Shown one piece after another: positions 63,037-64,000 of a stretch of 64,000 bases of DNA; the first letter of the stretch is position 1; every line of letters starts with the position of its first letter. The stretch is from Gammaproteobacteria bacterium. Its GTDB lineage: Bacteria > Pseudomonadota > Gammaproteobacteria > Burkholderiales > Gallionellaceae. The stretch spans positions 98,154-162,153 of the forward strand of contig JAHJNJ010000004.1 in assembly GCA_018820925.1 (NCBI GenBank), written 5' to 3'. The translations under genes were made by a program, and so were the position numbers. The notes beneath the pieces were generated by a model that worked only from the letters and a program-made list of their open reading frames with translations, had not been told where the DNA came from and ran no database searches.

Positions 63037-63717
63037 ATGTCTGAATTCCACGCTTTAGTCCCCGCCGCCGGTTTCGGCGCACGCATGGGTATCGAATTGC
63101 CCAAGCAATATCTCGATCTGGCCGGCCAGCCCATGATCTGGCACGCGATTTCCACCTTGTGCGCCTGTCCTGACATCAAAACCGTGTTTGTGGTGCTGGC
63201 GCCGGGCGACGAATATTTTGCGCGCTACGACTGGTCGCATTGCGGGGACAAGCTGGTCACGCTGTATTGTGGTGGTACGACGCGCGCCGCGAGTGTGGCC
63301 AACGGCTTGCTGGCCTCCGAGCTGGAGGCCGACGACTGGGTACTGGTGCATGATGCGGCGCGGCCCTGCCTGACGCAGGCACTGCTGAACAAGATGATTG
63401 CCGAACTGCGCGACGACGCGGTGGGCGGCATTCTCGCAGTGCCGGTGGCGGACACGCTGAAGCGCGCCGATGCCCAGCAGCGCATCGCCTGCACCGAGCC
63501 GCGCGAAGGCTTGTGGCAGGCGCAGACGCCGCAGATGTTCCGCGCCGGTTTGCTGGCGGAAGGACTGGCCCGCTGCAGCAATGTGACAGACGAAGCGTCG
63601 GCCATCGAGGCGCTGGGGTTGCAGCCGAAACTGGTGGCGAGCGATAGCAGCAATTTCAAGGTGACGTATCCGCAGGACATCGTGCTGGCGGAGTTGTTGT
63701 TAAACAAAAAAATGTAG
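63037..63717 (+). CDS. ispD: 2-C-methyl-D-erythritol 4-phosphate cytidylyltransferase
   Basis: This is a 226-aa enzyme of the MEP isoprenoid pathway, forming CDP-methylerythritol from MEP and CTP in the cytosol. It has the CTP-binding [22 protein letters not shown] (residues 6-27), [11 protein letters not shown] (about 100-111), [11 protein letters not shown] (about 135) and [11 protein letters not shown] (about 185). The length is normal. It also feeds undecaprenyl carrier synthesis used by the EPS genes. ispF follows, as in many proteobacteria. Confidence 0.95.
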   Translation: MSEFHALVPAAGFGARMGIELPKQYLDLAGQPMIWHAISTLCACPDIKTVFVVLAPGDEYFARYDWSHCGDKLVTLYCGGTTRAASVANGLLASELEADDWVLVHDAARPCLTQALLNKMIAELRDDAVGGILAVPVADTLKRADAQQRIACTEPREGLWQAQTPQMFRAGLLAEGLARCSNVTDEASAIEALGLQPKLVASDSSNFKVTYPQDIVLAELLLNKKM

Positions 63718-63718
63718 G

Positions 63719-63740
63719 GTGGGCACGTTTTTGTGCCCAC
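63719..63740. repeat. Palindrome between ispD and ispF
   Basis: GTGGGCAC / GTGCCCAC with a 6-nt loop GTTTTT starts 2 bp after the ispD stop codon. It lacks a terminal U-tract and resembles the short GTGGGCAC...GTGCCCAC intergenic repeats common in betaproteobacteria. It is within an operon and so is probably not a full terminator. Confidence 0.6.
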
Positions 63741-63767
63741 GCGGTGCGGCTACGGGAGGCAAGCAAT

Positions 63768-64000
63768 ATGAGAATCGGACAAGGTTTCGACGTTCATCAA
63801 TTGGTGGAAGACCGCAAGCTGATTATTGGAGGAGTTGATATTCCATACGGCAAAGGCCTGCTCGGTCATTCCGATGCCGATGTACTGTTGCATGCCATCT
63901 GCGATGCACTGCTCGGCGCGGCCGCGCTGGGCGATATCGGCAAGCATTTCGCTGACACCGACGCGCAATACAAGGACATCGACAGCCGCCTGCTGCTGCG
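63768..64000 (+). CDS. ispF: 2-C-methyl-D-erythritol 2,4-cyclodiphosphate synthase, 3' end outside window
   Basis: The first 77 codons are present. [22 protein letters not shown] holds the zinc ligands Asp8 and His10. [31 protein letters not shown] holds the third ligand (His of DVLLHA) and the conserved [11 protein letters not shown] loop. GGGAGGC precedes the ATG. The usual length is about 160 aa. It is the cyclisation step after IspD and IspE. Confidence 0.94.
   Translation, partial: MRIGQGFDVHQLVEDRKLIIGGVDIPYGKGLLGHSDADVLLHAICDALLGAAALGDIGKHFADTDAQYKDIDSRLLL

Noticed and set aside
1..64000. CRISPR array, tRNA or rRNA genes, complete insertion sequences
   Set aside because: No regularly spaced direct repeats, cloverleaf-type sequence, rRNA-like sequence or intact transposase gene was found on either strand.

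Overview
The window looks like the chromosome of a freshwater or soil betaproteobacterium of the Nitrosomonadales type (Gallionellaceae- or Methylophilaceae-like). This is inferred from Methylobacillus-type Eps proteins, an exosortase B/EpsI pair, a B12-dependent ribonucleotide reductase and adjacent ispD-ispF genes; no rRNA or tRNA gene is present to confirm it. Most of the window is one large exopolysaccharide (EPS) and PEP-CTERM locus of about 46 kb (2.3-48.9 kb), flanked by housekeeping genes.

Layout. 0-2.3 kb: a partial flavoprotein, an RhlE-type helicase and a decayed AEC-transporter remnant. 2.3-12 kb: a PEP-CTERM protein, then the core eps genes on the plus strand (polyprenyl glycosylphosphotransferase, EpsD-type PPIase lipoprotein, exosortase B, EpsI, export lipoprotein-type protein EpsE, an outer-membrane barrel, EpsF chain-length protein, EpsG tyrosine kinase). 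12-16.1 kb: a minus-strand Wzx-GT4-Wzy cassette. 16.5-29.2 kb: glycosyltransferases, a VirK/DUF535 protein, the ExeA-like ATPase, a nucleotide-sugar dehydrogenase, a GT26-STAS fusion, an epimerase, a polysaccharide deacetylase and a hexapeptide acyltransferase. 29.2-41.3 kb: a mostly minus-strand, partly AT-rich accessory segment with a TupA-like ATP-grasp protein, a methyltransferase, two paralogous secreted PKD/beta-helix proteins flanking a GT61 enzyme, two alpha/beta hydrolases with altered nucleophiles, an SGNH-like secreted protein and an acyl carrier protein. 41.4-48.9 kb: galE, two response-regulator-like genes, then a NadE-like/AsnB-like/AMP-ligase trio. 48.9-64 kb: nrdJ, small membrane proteins (one with a SUEL-lectin-like domain), DUF1015, a YdcF-like protein, an hxlR/qorB divergent pair, a broken nuclease gene, a GGDEF cyclase, mfd, ispD and the start of ispF.

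How it fits together. The glycosylphosphotransferase, glycosyltransferases, flippase, polymerase and EpsE/F/G would build and export a Wzx/Wzy-dependent heteropolysaccharide containing a uronic-acid-type sugar, with acyl, amide and methyl decorations. EpsH and EpsI process PEP-CTERM proteins such as the one at 2472. The ACP, AMP-ligase, AsnB-like, NadE-like and paired hydrolase genes resemble accessory parts usually seen with exosortase A, so the locus looks like a hybrid. The strongest non-coding signal is a 14-bp palindrome TGTAC-N4-GTACA found upstream of the PEP-CTERM gene (twice), the sugar dehydrogenase gene and a receiver-only regulator gene. At the last two it lies exactly 23 nt before a -10 hexamer, the geometry of an activator site, and suggests an undescribed EPS regulon.
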